This document shows positions 31,397 to 45,000 of a stretch of DNA of 64,000 nt, piece by piece (positions within the stretch are counted from its first letter, which is position 1; the number at the start of each line of letters is the position of its first letter). The DNA is from Adineta ricciae (lineage: Eukaryota; Rotifera; Eurotatoria; Adinetida; Adinetidae), in contig CAJNOJ010000132.1 of NCBI GenBank assembly GCA_905250025.1, positions 1 through 64,000 of the forward strand, read 5' to 3'. The notes under the pieces are model-generated. The model was given only the letters and a program-made list of their open reading frames with translations. It was not told the origin of the DNA and did not search any database. The position numbers and the translations under genes were made by a program.

Positions 31397-34300
31397 ACTA
31401 ATATTTAACGGAATGAATATATGTACGGGACTGGCTATGTTGTGGTATTAAAGATTTCAACTTAAAAACGACTACTGACAAGAAATGGGGCAGACTAATC
31501 TATCATGTCTCAATTTCTGAAAGCTATTTTTGAATTTTTCTCCTCGATCTATATATATGCTTGAAAACAGAGAGCTGTGTTGCCTTCGAACTTCTGATTT
31601 TATCTATATAAATAAGAAAAGACTACATACTGTCTAGTAGATTTCTATACGTCTCATGTAGTACATTCTATGTCAGGTCACTACAGTCTGATCGCAACAC
31701 TACAGCAATCGAGAAAAAGCTCGTATACATTATTTATAATAATTCATGAGTGATATATCAGGAATAAAAATATTTTTCAAAAGCAAAATGAAAAATGTCA
31801 TCGCGTTACGCTAAACTATTATAATAAACAGGTTTTTAGATATACAAATATATTGATGAGACAGCTCATGAAAAATTAACATTAGATGTGTATTCTAAGC
31901 GAAAAAATATTGAGTTTTCTTTTACATTCGCCTAATATAATAACACTGATTAAACTTTGATTGTTTTGTGAAAACATGTGTCTACTATTTATATATGTAG
32001 TGTAACAAAAAACATTCCTGATTGTTGAAAAGAAGTTGAGATAAAGACAAATGATTGATTAATGATGAGGAGAACTATACGCAATGATAGTAAAAGTAAG
32101 AAATGAATACGGGAAGTTATCTATTATATCCAACTTACATGTAAATAAAAGAGTTAACATATTCTAGGATCCAGACTCTTTAAAAGACTTTGTTTAAGAA
32201 TAAACTTCTATTTCGTTCTATCTATCAACTTAAGATTTATGATGAACTATGACGTCTAGAAGCAACTGCGCGTTCTCTAGAATATCTCAAAAGCATACTC
32301 AAGGAGTGAACAGGCGAGAAAGTACGCGACAAAAAAGGAAGAGAGCGGAAGAAACAAGAACTACGATAATAAGAGATTACGTATTGTCGACATAGATTAA
32401 AAGGAACGTTGTAAAAAAAAGAACGTCTCATTTCTCGATACATCATGCTGTTCTAATAAATAAATTGAGTCTTCCGGTGGACTAAGCCACGATTTTTCAT
32501 CACAAATTAATGAGTTCATCATTATTTTTTAATTATTTGATACAATTTGCAATAGAGTTTAAGAAAACGAAATATTTTCATACACTTTCAACTATATTCT
32601 ATAGAATAAGCCAAATGGCTGTTAACTTCGAAACTATACCTTTCTAGTGCGGACACGTTTCTTGTGTAAGACAAATAAAAATTCACTCTAGTTTCATTCC
32701 CAGAGTAGATATAAACTGATCTTTAGATAGTTTGAAAAGTTTTAGATGCAAACTTGTTTTTGCAAATATTTTTCTTTTTTGACTTTGCTATAAAATAGTC
32801 ACCATTAATATATCTCCCTGTCATATCTTGAGGATGTTATGCTTTAAGTAATGACATTCGTATAGAGCAAAGTTTCAATTATTTAAAGAAGAGAAAGAAA
32901 AACATTTGTCACGAGTATGCGATAAAATAATGTATTTACTCACATTTTCTTTGGTATTATGGATGAGTCATGCTCGTCGAGGGTGAACGGAGTGAGTGTG
33001 ATTACGCTAAGAGCTTGTGGAGTTGGTAGGAATTCAGTTTCAGATTACATTAACATCGTGGTCAGAGAAGATGCCTGAATCGAAGAAACTGATTCCACAA
33101 TGTGAAATGTTGAGGAATAGGATGTACTCGTAAAAATCGCCTCACTTTCCCGTCAAAAACCAAAACAAAACACGATAATTTTGGAAAATACCAGATAGAT
33201 TCGTTTCTGTACTGCTTAGCACGATTCCAATGCCAGTTTCAAATAGTGATCGACGATTTATGTCAATTCTAATCGTAAAATTTTCGCTTCCACCCATAAT
33301 CTTACTCTAAACAATGATAATGAGTCTAAAAAAGACATGTATCAATTAGATTGCTTTCTTTGAAAAAAGAATGCATAATAAATTAAGTATTGTCCTCAAA
33401 AACAATTTATTTCAATCATTTTTTAATTGCCATATTGAATGAACGAGTGCATGTAGCATTTTTTAGAATTTTCACCGAATTTTGTCAATGACTTTTCTAC
33501 CATTTTTCGCAGGAAAATTTCGAATTTCGAGAAGGTTTATTTATAAGCATATTCAAGATTTTCAGCTATTTCATATCTGAGATCTTTTCCTTTTTTGCAT
33601 TGCTAGAAAGGTGAATCTGCTTCTCACCAAAATGAATAGTTACTCAAATTTGTTTTCTATACTTCTCTTAAATTTATCATATCTCAAGAAAACAGATAAG
33701 ATTTCAATCCTGCCGTCTATTCGTTCTCTCGTCATCATCGTATCGTTGACTATTGTTTGCCATTCATATAAAAAGGCGACAGCAGACAACATTTGCTTAC
33801 GTGTCGCTAGCATTATATCATATAAATTGTAATGGTGCACATGAATCTGGGTATGGAAAAGAACGAAATTCACATTTCATTCGAACTTATGCGAAGAAAA
33901 TGTATTTACGTAGTTAACTGTCTACACTTTTATTCGCATTCAAGCCCTCACAGACATTTGCAACTTACTATTCAAACGACGTAGTATCCAAAAATAGGCA
34001 ATGTTTTTTTAATTAGTTGGAAAAATCAGAAGATCAGTTGATAATAGATGAACAACACAGCGTTCGCTAGATAGATATTATATTGCTGAGATGGCCATAC
34101 TTCGGGATAACGAGTTATATGAATTGTTTACTTCTATTATAGGTAAGAAAATAAATACAAAAAAGAAAAATTCACGTGGAATTCTTAAGTGGCGACGAAT
34201 TCTTGCGACAGCAGCAGAGTAAATACAAGTGTTGGGTTTTTTTCTTCTGTAATAATAGTAAACGAGACACACTCATACTTTGTCTTCACCAGTAAGGGAA

Positions 34301-34926
34301 TGAGCATTTATTGTTTTGGAAATTGATGTTAAAAAAAACAGATTAAATTATTCCGATTAGAAACTTATTTTTATACCACGATGGGTTGTAAATTTGTGTG
34401 AAAAGAGGCAACACAGCGATAATTCAATCATGTACAAGGAACTATTGGTCATAAGATCGAAATAAGTATTTATATTTCTCATATAACTTTCATTTTTTAC
34501 AGATATTTATGATAGTTTGTCTTTTTTCTTCGAGCAGCGTGTACTTTTTATTTTTTAAGCAAAATTACCCACTGGAAATTTTGCTTAAAACTTCATTAAT
34601 ACTTAGCCTTTTGCTTCACTAAAAAGAACCTTACAGTCGTACTGTTTACATTTACTTACAATCAAATCATAATCCTAAAACCTTTCCAACACAAAATCTA
34701 TGAGTTACACATTTTAATCCGAAAAAAGATGCACGAATAATATTTCTTAGAATAACTCTCGACGAAAATAATACTGGTGATCAAAATCATATATACAAAT
34801 GTTATGTTTATTTTTATGTGTGCTTTTTGTTTTTCTTCAAAGTTCTTCACATATGTATTTTAGATATTTTGAATAAGATTAACATTTGAAGTCGTAGTAT
34901 TTACGCGCCTGGTTAATACAATAAAT
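31397..34926. other. 3.5-kb non-coding interval, haplotype 1
   Basis: Very AT-rich and without a supported gene: the short ORFs present are not conserved in frame in haplotype 2 (42034-45479). The two copies stay collinear with scattered substitutions and small indels; an 82-bp segment (about 31461-31542) is absent from haplotype 2. It should include the promoters of the GPCR and RNF213-like genes. An acceptor-like ATGTATTTTAG near 34862 may mark a 5' UTR intron or trans-splice site. Confidence 0.5.
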
Positions 34927-37900
34927 ATGTTGGCGAGTTTCTATTTGTACAGCCTCGGCACTTCTGATGAACGTTTGTCAAGTTATGTGGCAGAGACTAA
35001 ACATCTCCTTTTTAATGACAAAACTGGACAGGAATCCTTTGATTTGACTTACAGATGGTTCACAGACTACGATAAATATATTTCACTTAATGGGAAAAAA
35101 ACATTTTCTGCGGATGTCAAGTTTATAATCCAAAATGCTGCAGAAAGACTGAAAGCGTCTCAAAGTTCGTGTCATGTCTGTCAAAATGTCATTACTTACT
35201 TCTACTTACTTCGTCGAATTATTGAATATATGGAACAGCTACATGGACCATTTGATCAAGTAAACAAGTTTCGAAAGCTTCTACTGGACCATTTGGGGCG
35301 CGAATTCAAAGATTCTAACGGAGAAAATCCGAGTTTTTCTTTAAAGAACAAAGACATAATACAGCAATTAAATGTAATGGAACACATTGCATTCATCAGT
35401 ATTGACGGCCAAGAAGCTTTACCGAAATTGTTTGCAATGTGTAAGTTAACCTTTCAATCATTTGAATCTGCCGATAAACCAAATTACTTAAATTGGAAAA
35501 AACTACTGACGATGATAATGGAATGGAAATTATCATTGAAAGATTTTGTGTCGAAATATATTACATATCAAAGTGTATTTGCAGCATATCCTCTCGATGC
35601 GTCAGCGTTTGTATATCTTATGCAGATGCTTCCATCGAAGGATCTGATGTCGTTTGAAAAATCTCGCGACATGCTCAATAAATTAGTTATAGATTATGGC
35701 GTATTCTTCGAAGAATATCATTTTCTTTTCGAAGAAAATGTGAAATCAAGATTTTATAATAATGCCTATATTACGTCTTTGTTACCGGTCCTCCGTCAAC
35801 TCGATATTACTTTGTTGAAATATTTACGAACTTATATGTCAAATACAAGTTTTCCTATGATATGGAGTATGGTTTTGTTTTTTAGTAAAAATCATGGTCT
35901 AGACGATACACTGGAAAATGCTCTAAAGATAAATTTACAAATACAGATTAGAAAAATATTTATCACGGTCACGGAATTTAAAAACTTGTTTAAAGACACG
36001 AAAGAATCTGCTCAACTGATAAAGACTCAAAATCGAATGCGACTTTCCCGAATATTACAAGGAATATCTCATGCGTATTTGTACAAATATTTGTACCTTG
36101 AACACCAATCTCATCTACTTTTCGAATGGGATGCAAAGGAATTTCTAAGCGTTTTAACTCAATTGTCGTGGACACTTGATTCTAAAAACGAATCCTGCTT
36201 ATTCGTTTTGAAACATTTGCTATTTCGTGTAAATGATGTTACGAACAACAAACATGAAAAACTGAAACGTCTCTTCCAAAGAATCAATAATCTAAATGAA
36301 AGGCTATGTGCAACTGCCAGACCCGAAAAAATTATTAAAGACGATTGGCTCATCGATTATACTTATGATAATCCGTATGATTGGCTACAGTTAACTCAAC
36401 ATGATTATCAAAGTCTCTGTGAAAGTCATCAAAATAATAAATGGTTGCTTTATATTTGGTCAAAACTCGTATCTTTATCCATGTCTAATTTAACAGCTAA
36501 TGATTGTGAATATTGCATTCTTGAACAATTGAACAAATGGATGGTGACAATTCAACATGAAAAATATCAAGATACTGATCCATTAACAGTTACATTCGTT
36601 TATGGCGTGTTCGAATCTCTTATTTACAAGCAAATTAAATCATTAACATCACTTCCAAATATCCAAACAATAATTTCGTATATTATGGATGCTCGAAATG
36701 CTAATTCACGTTGGATAACTTCCAAAAGTATGGTGGAAGAGTTTGTCGAAACGGTCGAACAATTAATTCGAAATGTTCTACTCCTCGCAGGTGAATAAAT
36801 GTTTTTTTTTCTCCTCAGATTCTTAGAAATAACTGATACCGATAAGCAATTTTGTAGGTTCACTCTTGAAAACACTTCGAATGATGAACATTATAATTAA
36901 AATTTTCGATTGAGAGTCACCCAGGTCGAACAATCCCATACTCGGATCCCATCGGATCCAATATAGGATTTTATCAGATCCTACAGGAATTCCACGGATC
37001 CGATCGGATTCCATGTCGGATCCGAAACATGGATTTTCTAAGGGTCATCGTAGAACATAGCTAAAAAGATCGCTCATAAAATTTGCAACAACCGACGGGA
37101 TTTTTCTAGTCGGATTCCAATGCAATTCCGTTTCCAGGAATCCGATCGGATCTGTTGACCTGGGCAGATTATTTTTAAGAAAGTCTTCATAAAAACCTCG
37201 CTTAAGATTCGAATAAATTTATATGAATTTTAGGTGCTAATACAACATATCGTCAACTATCAAAACCATCTATTATATATTGTTTTATTCAATACGTCGA
37301 TTTTAAGACTATATTAAGTAGAGCTGAGCCTTTAAATTATAAGTTTCCATTAACAGCGCCACATATTAACATGATTATGGATATACAGAATCCAAGTGAT
37401 ATTAGCATATCCACGATTGAATCTGAAGAAGACTTTGTTCGTTTTATAAAGCAAACAAATGTGTGGCTCGATTGGTTTGAAAAATTCGTTGATATTTTTT
37501 TATACATTGTAGAATGGATGAAAAGCTATAAAATGGAAAAAGCTGATGAATTATATCGTGAAATGTACTCTATGAGAAGTGACTCAACATTAACTCTATT
37601 TAGAACCAGTTCACTTATTCGAGAACTTTTGAAAATTTTCGAATCTTTAACTTATCTACCACGTTTATGTGTTTTATTTAATTGTACTCAATCGTTTGAA
37701 ATGATTATAACAGGAATCCTAAGTGCTCCAAATCAAAGTGAATCATTTATGGATGAAATAAAACGATTTCGTTCAGATTTTAAGATACAAGCCAACACTG
37801 CAGATGAAAAACTTCTTTATATCGACGAGCGACGTCATGTTCATTGGTCTGTTGCATGTGAGCAAACTCTTCACAATGTCACTGTAGAATTTCAATTAGA

Positions 37901-39714
37901 TGGTTCTATCAACGAAATCTTTCAATTTTATTCAGCGCCAGTTCTTTCTCCGTATGAAGGCATCTTGCGAGGAGAATTTAAGACACAACGAAATGGACAA
38001 TTGAGAATAAAAGCCACTAATAGCAACCAAAAGGTCCAACATACGTTACGATATCAAATCAAAAGTAGTCCTCTGACAACGTGTCATCTATTTCATGGTA
38101 TATTTGATAATCATTTTCGAAAATATTTCCAATCATCAGCTACAACAATTAGAAAAAAAGATTTAATCCAATTAATCGACGAAGTATTTTCATTCATCGA
38201 TCGTTTATTAGACGGCACTATAAGTTTAGCTGAAATGAATGAACTTCGAACAGTTTTTCATGATAAAAACATTAACGTTCGATCAGAAGTACAAAAATTA
38301 AGTGAAAATCTATTAGCCGCCACTCAGTCATTGAATTCAAACACTACCACTACTTCAAAAACATTGAGTAATGAAAAAACTGAACTAGTTTGTGAATGGG
38401 TTCAAACTTATCAATATTACACTCATCTCAATATAATCACCGACTGTGTAGAAAAATTTCATATAATTTCTACTGAAAATAACGATGAATCGATGCATCA
38501 TCTGCAAAATTTAACTATGGATAATAGTCGTTTGTTAAGAGAAATATCTAATACATATAGAGATATTTATGGTTCGTTTAAAAAATTATCGAATGAACAT
38601 TTACAATTGATTAAAACTGTAGTAGCATGTCCAAATGTTGTGACAATGGTGAAAAAATCAAATTTTTATTCCGCTGATGGATTACGTCGATTTCAGGAAT
38701 TAAGAGATAATTTAACCACACAATTTCAATTTCAAGAGAGAAATAATATGATTCTTAACAGTTGGATTTTCACTGTTACTTTATGTGAACCTTTTGTTCA
38801 GAACGCACGTAATTTAGAAGAATTTATTGATAATTTAGCTCGTTTGAAATCAATCGATGAGAACTCATATGAACATATCAAAGGTAAGAGAAATATAATG
38901 CTAACGTGTAGTTTGTCATTTTTTTATTGTATCATTTTTCTTCTAGTTGTCAATCAGAATATTGAAACTATCAATTTATGGTTATCAGCAGACGATTTAA
39001 CAATGTTAGACAACGCTTTAATCAAGATGGAACACTTATACACAACAGGCATCATTAATATTCACCTTCAACGTTTGGTTAATAAAGAATCTCATTATGA
39101 TATTGATTATTTTATTGATAAGACATCTGAACAAACATCCAAAACGAATGAGAATGACGAAAATCATCAACTGAAACAACAAGAATCAGTTAAACTTACT
39201 TTATCTATGGCAGATATTCATGATCACAGACGTCAATTAACATTTGGTATATCTGATTTAGCAGACAATATGGTTTATCAAACAATTCTATTAGAAGAAC
39301 AATTGAAGTTATTACAAATGGTGGAAAGAGTTTTTTCAATACATCTTAAACTGGAGATCTCAGGTCATCCAGATTTTCAATGTTTAGAACGACATTACGA
39401 AATCTATGATTTATACGGTATGATATAATATAACACCACGAAAAATATTCACACTAAAATCTTGTTTTAGGTCATATCAAACAAATCTTAAGCAGTAAGA
39501 AAGATCAATCGGATTTACAATTTCAAGAACAACTTACGGATCTAATTGTCAAGCGAACGAAACATTTTGAAACGGTTTATAAACGATTAGTTGGTGATTA
39601 TGAAAGTTGGACGGAAGATTTAGAAAAATATCGATATGAGAATAAATTATTAACATTATTTTCAAATCGGCAAATAATGATTATGATTATTCTTTTGACT
39701 CGATCAATAACGAA
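34927..39714 (+). CDS. RNF213-like AAA+ E3 ligase, haplotype 1, N-terminal part
   Basis: Exon 1 34927-36790, exon 2 37234-38883, exon 3 38947-39417, exon 4 start 39471-39714 (cut by N). Introns: 443 bp (enlarged by an insertion, see 36920-37164), 63 and 53 bp; all joins keep frame. The encoded ~1,400 residues are the N-terminal helical arm and linker of an RNF213 (mysterin)-like protein. A recognisable conserved stretch spans the exon 1/2 join (TTYRQLSKPSIIYCFIQYVD) and exon 4 (FSNRQIMIMIILLTR). In vertebrates this protein is a giant cytosolic ATPase and ubiquitin ligase that coats lipid droplets and intracellular bacteria. Further 5' exons cannot be excluded; the ATG at 34927 is the first in frame and is conserved in haplotype 2. 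Confidence 0.75.
36920..37164. mobile_element. 245-bp insertion in intron 1, only in haplotype 1
   Basis: Haplotype 2 reads GAGTCAGATT at this site. Haplotype 1 has 245 bp inserted, beginning CCCAGGTC and ending GACCTGGG, with the dinucleotide CA duplicated (36918-36919 and 37165-37166). The interior contains many imperfect CGGATCC/CCGATCGGAT units. An empty site, short terminal inverted repeats and a target duplication identify a non-autonomous DNA element; the family is not identified. Confidence 0.75.
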
Positions 39715-39715
39715 N
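39715..39715. other. N junction: return to haplotype 2 at the ART gene
   Basis: 39716 restarts at the homologue of 29021; 121 bases match and the first difference is at 39837. The following 10.3 kb repeat 29021-39714. Confidence 0.9.
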
Positions 39716-39940
39716 GCGGTTTTGTGCTCATTTGAAATTGTTAATCATCGGACAGGATTGAGTGTCGAAAGCATTTCAGAATTTGCGTATGAACAAGAAG
39801 TTCTGGTTGGCCCGTACACCGCATTTTTAATTGTTGCTGTACGTCGAGTTTCTGCTAACTATGCCGAAATCGATCTACGAGAATGTGACATAGTGGAACA
39901 CGATCAAAATGGTGGTGGTGATGATGAAGATTTTGACTAA
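39716..39940 (+). CDS. Ankyrin-ART gene, haplotype 2, 3' end only
   Basis: The last 74 codons of the ART gene, homologous to 29021-29242. It includes the ExE motif (YEQEVLVGP). Differences are VDVRQVSDN to VAVRRVSAN and one extra Gly in the acidic tail. The 5' part is absent because of the junction, not because of a deletion in the genome. Confidence 0.75.
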   Translation, partial: AVLCSFEIVNHRTGLSVESISEFAYEQEVLVGPYTAFLIVAVRRVSANYAEIDLRECDIVEHDQNGGGDDEDFD

Positions 39941-40983
39941 GATCAGGTTGTTGAAGCATCATTTGTATCATTATCTTAAGCATACAATAAAAAAAACACT
40001 GATACTCTCATTTTGAACTTTGCTCTATGTTATCTTGAAGAACTATTCGAAAAGAGATGGGACATTATCTGAGAGTATGACTACAACTGTGAGTGATTAA
40101 TTACTTCAACAATCACTCCAAGTTATAATGACACAAGTAATGTGGTATAGTAGCCGCTGATTCTCGGTCAAAAGGATATTGTCAGATTTCTATTATTCTC
40201 TAAAAAGAAATAAATAGGAATTATTTCATTTGAATGATACAATCTCTTACTCATACTCATTTGACTACCAAAAGAAACTATTGTAGATATCAGCTTCGAT
40301 TCTAGGATTTGCCGTGAAAAGAGCACCCATCACATGTTCAGAATATTATTTGTATAGTCGACATCTCCGTAGTCAATCAGATGCAATTGCGCTGGCGGAC
40401 ATGTTTTTTTTTACAGCATATTCCCGCTAAAGTCCTATTGGAAAACCTGACGTGTCGCAACATACAAGGCAATACTCATATTAAGCTCATATCACTTCTT
40501 CTGATTTCTTGAACAACAACTATGATAACATAAGGTATACTAAATCTTTTTGCATACATCAGTCTTATGTTATCATTTCTGCAAGACGGTTTAACATCAA
40601 ACCCTTCGGGTAATTTGAGTAAAATCCTCCATTCGACATTACTCAACAGAAAATATGCTTCTGTACTTGTTACCTAATTATAAATACCAAACAATTCCGA
40701 AAGAATAGCTTTTGAAGGGATCGTAGGCATTGAATAAATATCTCAGGAGTTTGAAAAACTGTTAAAAACTTGGGGCTTTCCATAGAAGGAATCTAAATTT
40801 TTTCTATCAGTAGTGTTTTCTAGAGCATGCTGGTATTCTGAAGTGATATGAAGCTATATTTTTAAAACTATCTTTGTATTTGCAAGCCTCATACTTTGAT
40901 ATATTATTGAAAAGCAAACACTGTCGAAAGAAAAGAAAAACTTTGGTTGTAGAATGGATTTTCATACTATTTCGAAATAATGT
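39941..40983. other. Intergenic between ART and GPCR, haplotype 2
   Basis: Collinear with 29243-30346. It carries a deletion of roughly 27 bp (near 40552) and smaller indels, which breaks the minus-strand open frame seen in haplotype 1. The AATAAA at 39986-39991 is conserved. Confidence 0.5.
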
Positions 40984-42033
40984 TTATTGAGGTAAATGAT
41001 TTCGTTCGTTTGCAACTGTTCTCGGATTTTCACTGCGACATCGACAAAATTTACGTTTAATTAAACGTAGAAATTCTTGTCGAAATATTGAAGCTGACCA
41101 GATATAAATGAAAAATGTAAGTGCTAATTCCAATTGAAGAAAAACATAACTTGTATGAAAAACACTCAGTTCAACCAAAAGACGAAGTGGTGATTTTTGT
41201 GTATTCGTTGTAAATGCTTGATAAAGAAAATAACATGGATTCAATGTGCTGAGAAGGACGAACATGATAGCTTCATTGAAGGCAATCTTTAAGAGCTGTA
41301 GATCTTTTTTCGCCATAATAGTAGTTTGAATATGTTGTCCGCCATTCGCTCTATTCATTGGATTAGTACGATTTTTTATATGTCGAATATTTCTGAGCGT
41401 AAGTAAACTGAAAATCATTATGAACAATGGAGGAAGTATACCACTATCAAATGCTATGTAGATACCGAAAAATATATTATAAGCTCCCTTTCGAGGTAAA
41501 CATTCATCATTCTGTATTTCATAGAAGATAAGTACATGAGTGTATATTAATAACCAGAAAATTATATTGATAAATATTACTCGATGAGCAATTTTTTGTG
41601 AACTCCATTGACGACGAAGTGCATCATGAGAACTAGCGAAATAACGATCAATCGACGCGAAGATTATGAAATAGCGAGGAATAGCGACAAAAACATACAG
41701 AAGATAATAACGGATTTTACAAAACCAAGACACATAATTGACTGTATTAACATTGTAACCATATTGAAGCATACGTGTCATAAGACCAAAGTTAAAATCT
41801 ATAATTTGAGTAGTACTAGAAGCAAGATAATAGAGAGCGCATGGATTCTTGCGTAACGCTGGTTGATACAATGTAACAAAGCTTAGTACTGCTCCAATAT
41901 CTCCGATAAGTATAACAGCACCCATAGCGTATTGAGAAATTTTGACCATGATATCACTAACAAATGCCGTCCAATAAATTTGATTACTATCAAATGTTGT
42001 ATTCATTCTACACAAGACGCAATAGATTAACAA
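40984..42033 (-). CDS. Rhodopsin-like seven-transmembrane receptor, haplotype 2
   Basis: Same length (349 residues) and start as 30347-31396. The DRY motif, the two loop cysteines and the NTTF site are all kept. I count roughly 25-30 amino-acid differences, concentrated in helix 1, loop 2 and the C-terminal tail, clearly more than in the neighbouring genes. Confidence 0.75.
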   Translation of the reverse strand: MLIYCVLCRMNTTFDSNQIYWTAFVSDIMVKISQYAMGAVILIGDIGAVLSFVTLYQPALRKNPCALYYLASSTTQIIDFNFGLMTRMLQYGYNVNTVNYVSWFCKIRYYLLYVFVAIPRYFIIFASIDRYFASSHDALRRQWSSQKIAHRVIFINIIFWLLIYTHVLIFYEIQNDECLPRKGAYNIFFGIYIAFDSGILPPLFIMIFSLLTLRNIRHIKNRTNPMNRANGGQHIQTTIMAKKDLQLLKIAFNEAIMFVLLSTLNPCYFLYQAFTTNTQKSPLRLLVELSVFHTSYVFLQLELALTFFIYIWSASIFRQEFLRLIKRKFCRCRSENPRTVANERNHLPQ

Positions 42034-45000
42034 ACTAATATTTAACGGAATGAATATATGTACGACTGGCTCTGTTGTGATATTAAAGATTTCAACTCGA
42101 ACTATATGCTTGAAAATAGAGAACTTTGTTGTCCTCGAAATTCTGATTTTATTTATACAAATAAGAAAAGACTACGTGCTGTCTAGTAGAGTCCTATACA
42201 TCTGACGTAGTATTCTATATCAGGTCACTAAAGTCTGACGGCAACACGACAGTAATCGAGGAAAATTTCTTATACATTATTTACAATAATTCATGAGTGA
42301 TATATCAGGAATAAAAATATTTTTCAAAAGAAAAATGAAAAATATCATCGTGCTACGCTAAACGATTATAATAAACAGGTTTTTAGATATACAAATATAT
42401 TGATGGGACAGCTCATGAAAAATTAACGTTAGATGTATCTTTTGAGAGAAAACATATTGAGTCGTCTTTTACACTATCGCCTAATATAACAACAGTGATT
42501 AAACTTTGATTGTTTTGTGAAAACATGTGTCTACTATTTATATATGTAGTGTAACAAAAAACATTCCTGATTGTTTAAAAGAAGTTGAGATAAAGACAAA
42601 TGATTTATTAATGATGAGGAGAACTATACGCAATGGTAGTAAAAGTAAGAAATGAATACGGGAAGTTATCCATTAGATCCAACTTGCCTGTAAATAAAAG
42701 AATTAACATATTCTAGATCCAGACTCTTTAAAAGACTTTGTTTAAGAATAAACTTCTATTTCGTTCTATCTATCAACTTAAGATTTATGATGAACTATGA
42801 CGTCTATAAGCAACTGCGTGTTCTCTAGAATATCTCAAAAGCATGCTCAAGGAGTGAACAGGCGAGAAAGTACACGACAAAAAAGGAAGAAAGTGAAAGA
42901 AACAAGAACTACGATAATAAGAGATTACGTATTGTCGACATAGATTAAAAGGAACGTTGTAAAAGGAAAAAAATGCCTCATTTCTCGATACATCATGCTG
43001 TTCTAATAAATTATAATTGAGTCTTCCGGTGGACTAAGCCACGATTTTTCATCACAAATTAATGAGTTCATCATTATTTTTTAATTATTTGATACAATTT
43101 GCAGTAGAGTTTAAGAAAACGAAATATTTTCATACACTTTCAACTATATTCTATAGAATAAGTCAAATGACTGCTAACTTCGAAGCTATATCTTTCTAGT
43201 GAGGTCGCGTTTCTTGTGTAAGACAAATAAAAATTCACTCTAGTTTCATTCCTAGAGTAGATATAAACTGATCTTTAGATAGTTTGAAAAGTTTTAGAAG
43301 CAAACTTGTTTTTGCAAATATTTTTCTTTTTTGACTCTGCTATATGAAATAGTCACCATTTATGTATCTCCCTGTTATATCTTGAGGATGTTATGCTTTA
43401 AGTAATGGCATTTGTATAGAACAAAGTTTCAATTATTTAAAGAAGAGAAAGAAAAACATTTGTCACGGGTATGCGATAAAATAATGTATTTACTCACATT
43501 TTCTCTGGTATTATGGATGAGTTACGCTCGTCGAGGGTGAACGGAGTGAGTATGATTACGCTAAGAGCTCGTGGAGTTGGTAGGAATTCAGTTTCAGATT
43601 ATATTAACATCGTGGTCAGAGAAGATGCCTGAACCGAAGGAACTGATTCCGCAATGTGAAATGTTGAGGAATAGGATGTACTCGCAAAAATCGCCTCACT
43701 TTCCCGTCAAAAACCAAAAAAAAAAACACGATAATTTTGGAAAATACCAGACAGGTTCGTTTCTGTACTGCTTAGCACGATTCCAATGCCAGTTTCAAGT
43801 AGTGATCGACGATTTATGTTAATTCTAATCGTAAAAGGTTTTGCTTCCACCCATAATCTTACTCTAAACAATGATAATGAGTTTAAAAAAGTCATGTATC
43901 AATTAGATTGCTTTCTTTGAAAAAGAGAATGCATAATAAATTAAGTATTGTCCTCGAAAACAATTTATTTCAACCATTTTTTAATTGACATATTGAATGA
44001 ACGAGTGCATGTAGCATTTTAAAAAAATTTCAACGATTTTGTCAATGATTTTTCCACTATTTTTCGCAGGAAAATTTCGAATTTTGATAAGAATTGTGTG
44101 TAAGCATATTCAACATTTTCAACTATTTCATGTCTGAGATCTTTTCCTTTTTTGCATTGCTAGAAAGGTGAATCTGCTTCTCACCAAAATGAATAGTTAC
44201 TCAAATTTGTTTTCTATATTTCTCTTAAATTTATCATATCTCAAGAAAATCGATAAGATTTCAATCCTGCCGTCTGTTCGTTCTCTCGTCATTATCTTAT
44301 CATTGACTATTGTTTGTCATTCATAGAAAAAGGCGACAGCAGAAAACATTTGCTTACGTGTCGTTTACATTATATCATATAAATTGTAATGGCTCACATG
44401 AATCTGGGTATGGAAAAGAACGAAATTCACATTTTATTGGAACTTATGCGAAGTAAATGTATTTACGTAGTTGACTGTCTACACTTTTATCGGCATTCAA
44501 GCCCTCACAGACATTTGCAACTTACTATTCAAACGACGTAGTATCCACAAATTGTCAATGTTTTTTTAATTAGTTGGAAAAATCAGAAGATCAGTTGACA
44601 ATAGATGAACAGCACGCAGCGTTCGCTAGATAGATATTATATTGCTGAGATGGCCACACTTCGGGATAACGAGTTATATGAATTGTTTACTTCTATTATA
44701 GGTAAGAAAATAAATACAAAAAAGAAAAATTCACGTGGAATTCTTGAGTAGCGACGAATTCTTGCCTCAACAGCAGAGTAAATACAAGTGTTGGGTTTTT
44801 TCTTCTGTAATAAAAGTAAACGAGACACACTCATACTTTGTCTTCACCAGTAAGGGAATGAGCATTTATTGTTTTGGAACTTGATGTTAAAAAAAACAGA
44901 TTAACTTATTCCGATTAGAAACTTATTTTTATACCACAATGGGTAGTAAATTGTGTGAAAAGAGGCAACACAGCAATAATTCAATCATGTACAAAGAACT

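Noticed and set aside
32237..33873. Several 60-80 codon ORFs in the 3.5-kb spacer
   Set aside because: They are not conserved in frame between haplotypes, and the composition is that of AT-rich non-coding DNA.
36823..37014. Minus-strand ORF with repeated SDRIRGIP/SDKI units
   Set aside because: It lies inside the allele-specific insertion and its flanks. The repeat comes from the CGGATCC-type DNA units, not from a protein-coding gene.
43571..43822. 83-codon plus-strand ORF in haplotype 2 spacer
   Set aside because: Haplotype 1 has an in-frame stop at the equivalent of TACTCGCAA (TACTCGTAA near 33127).
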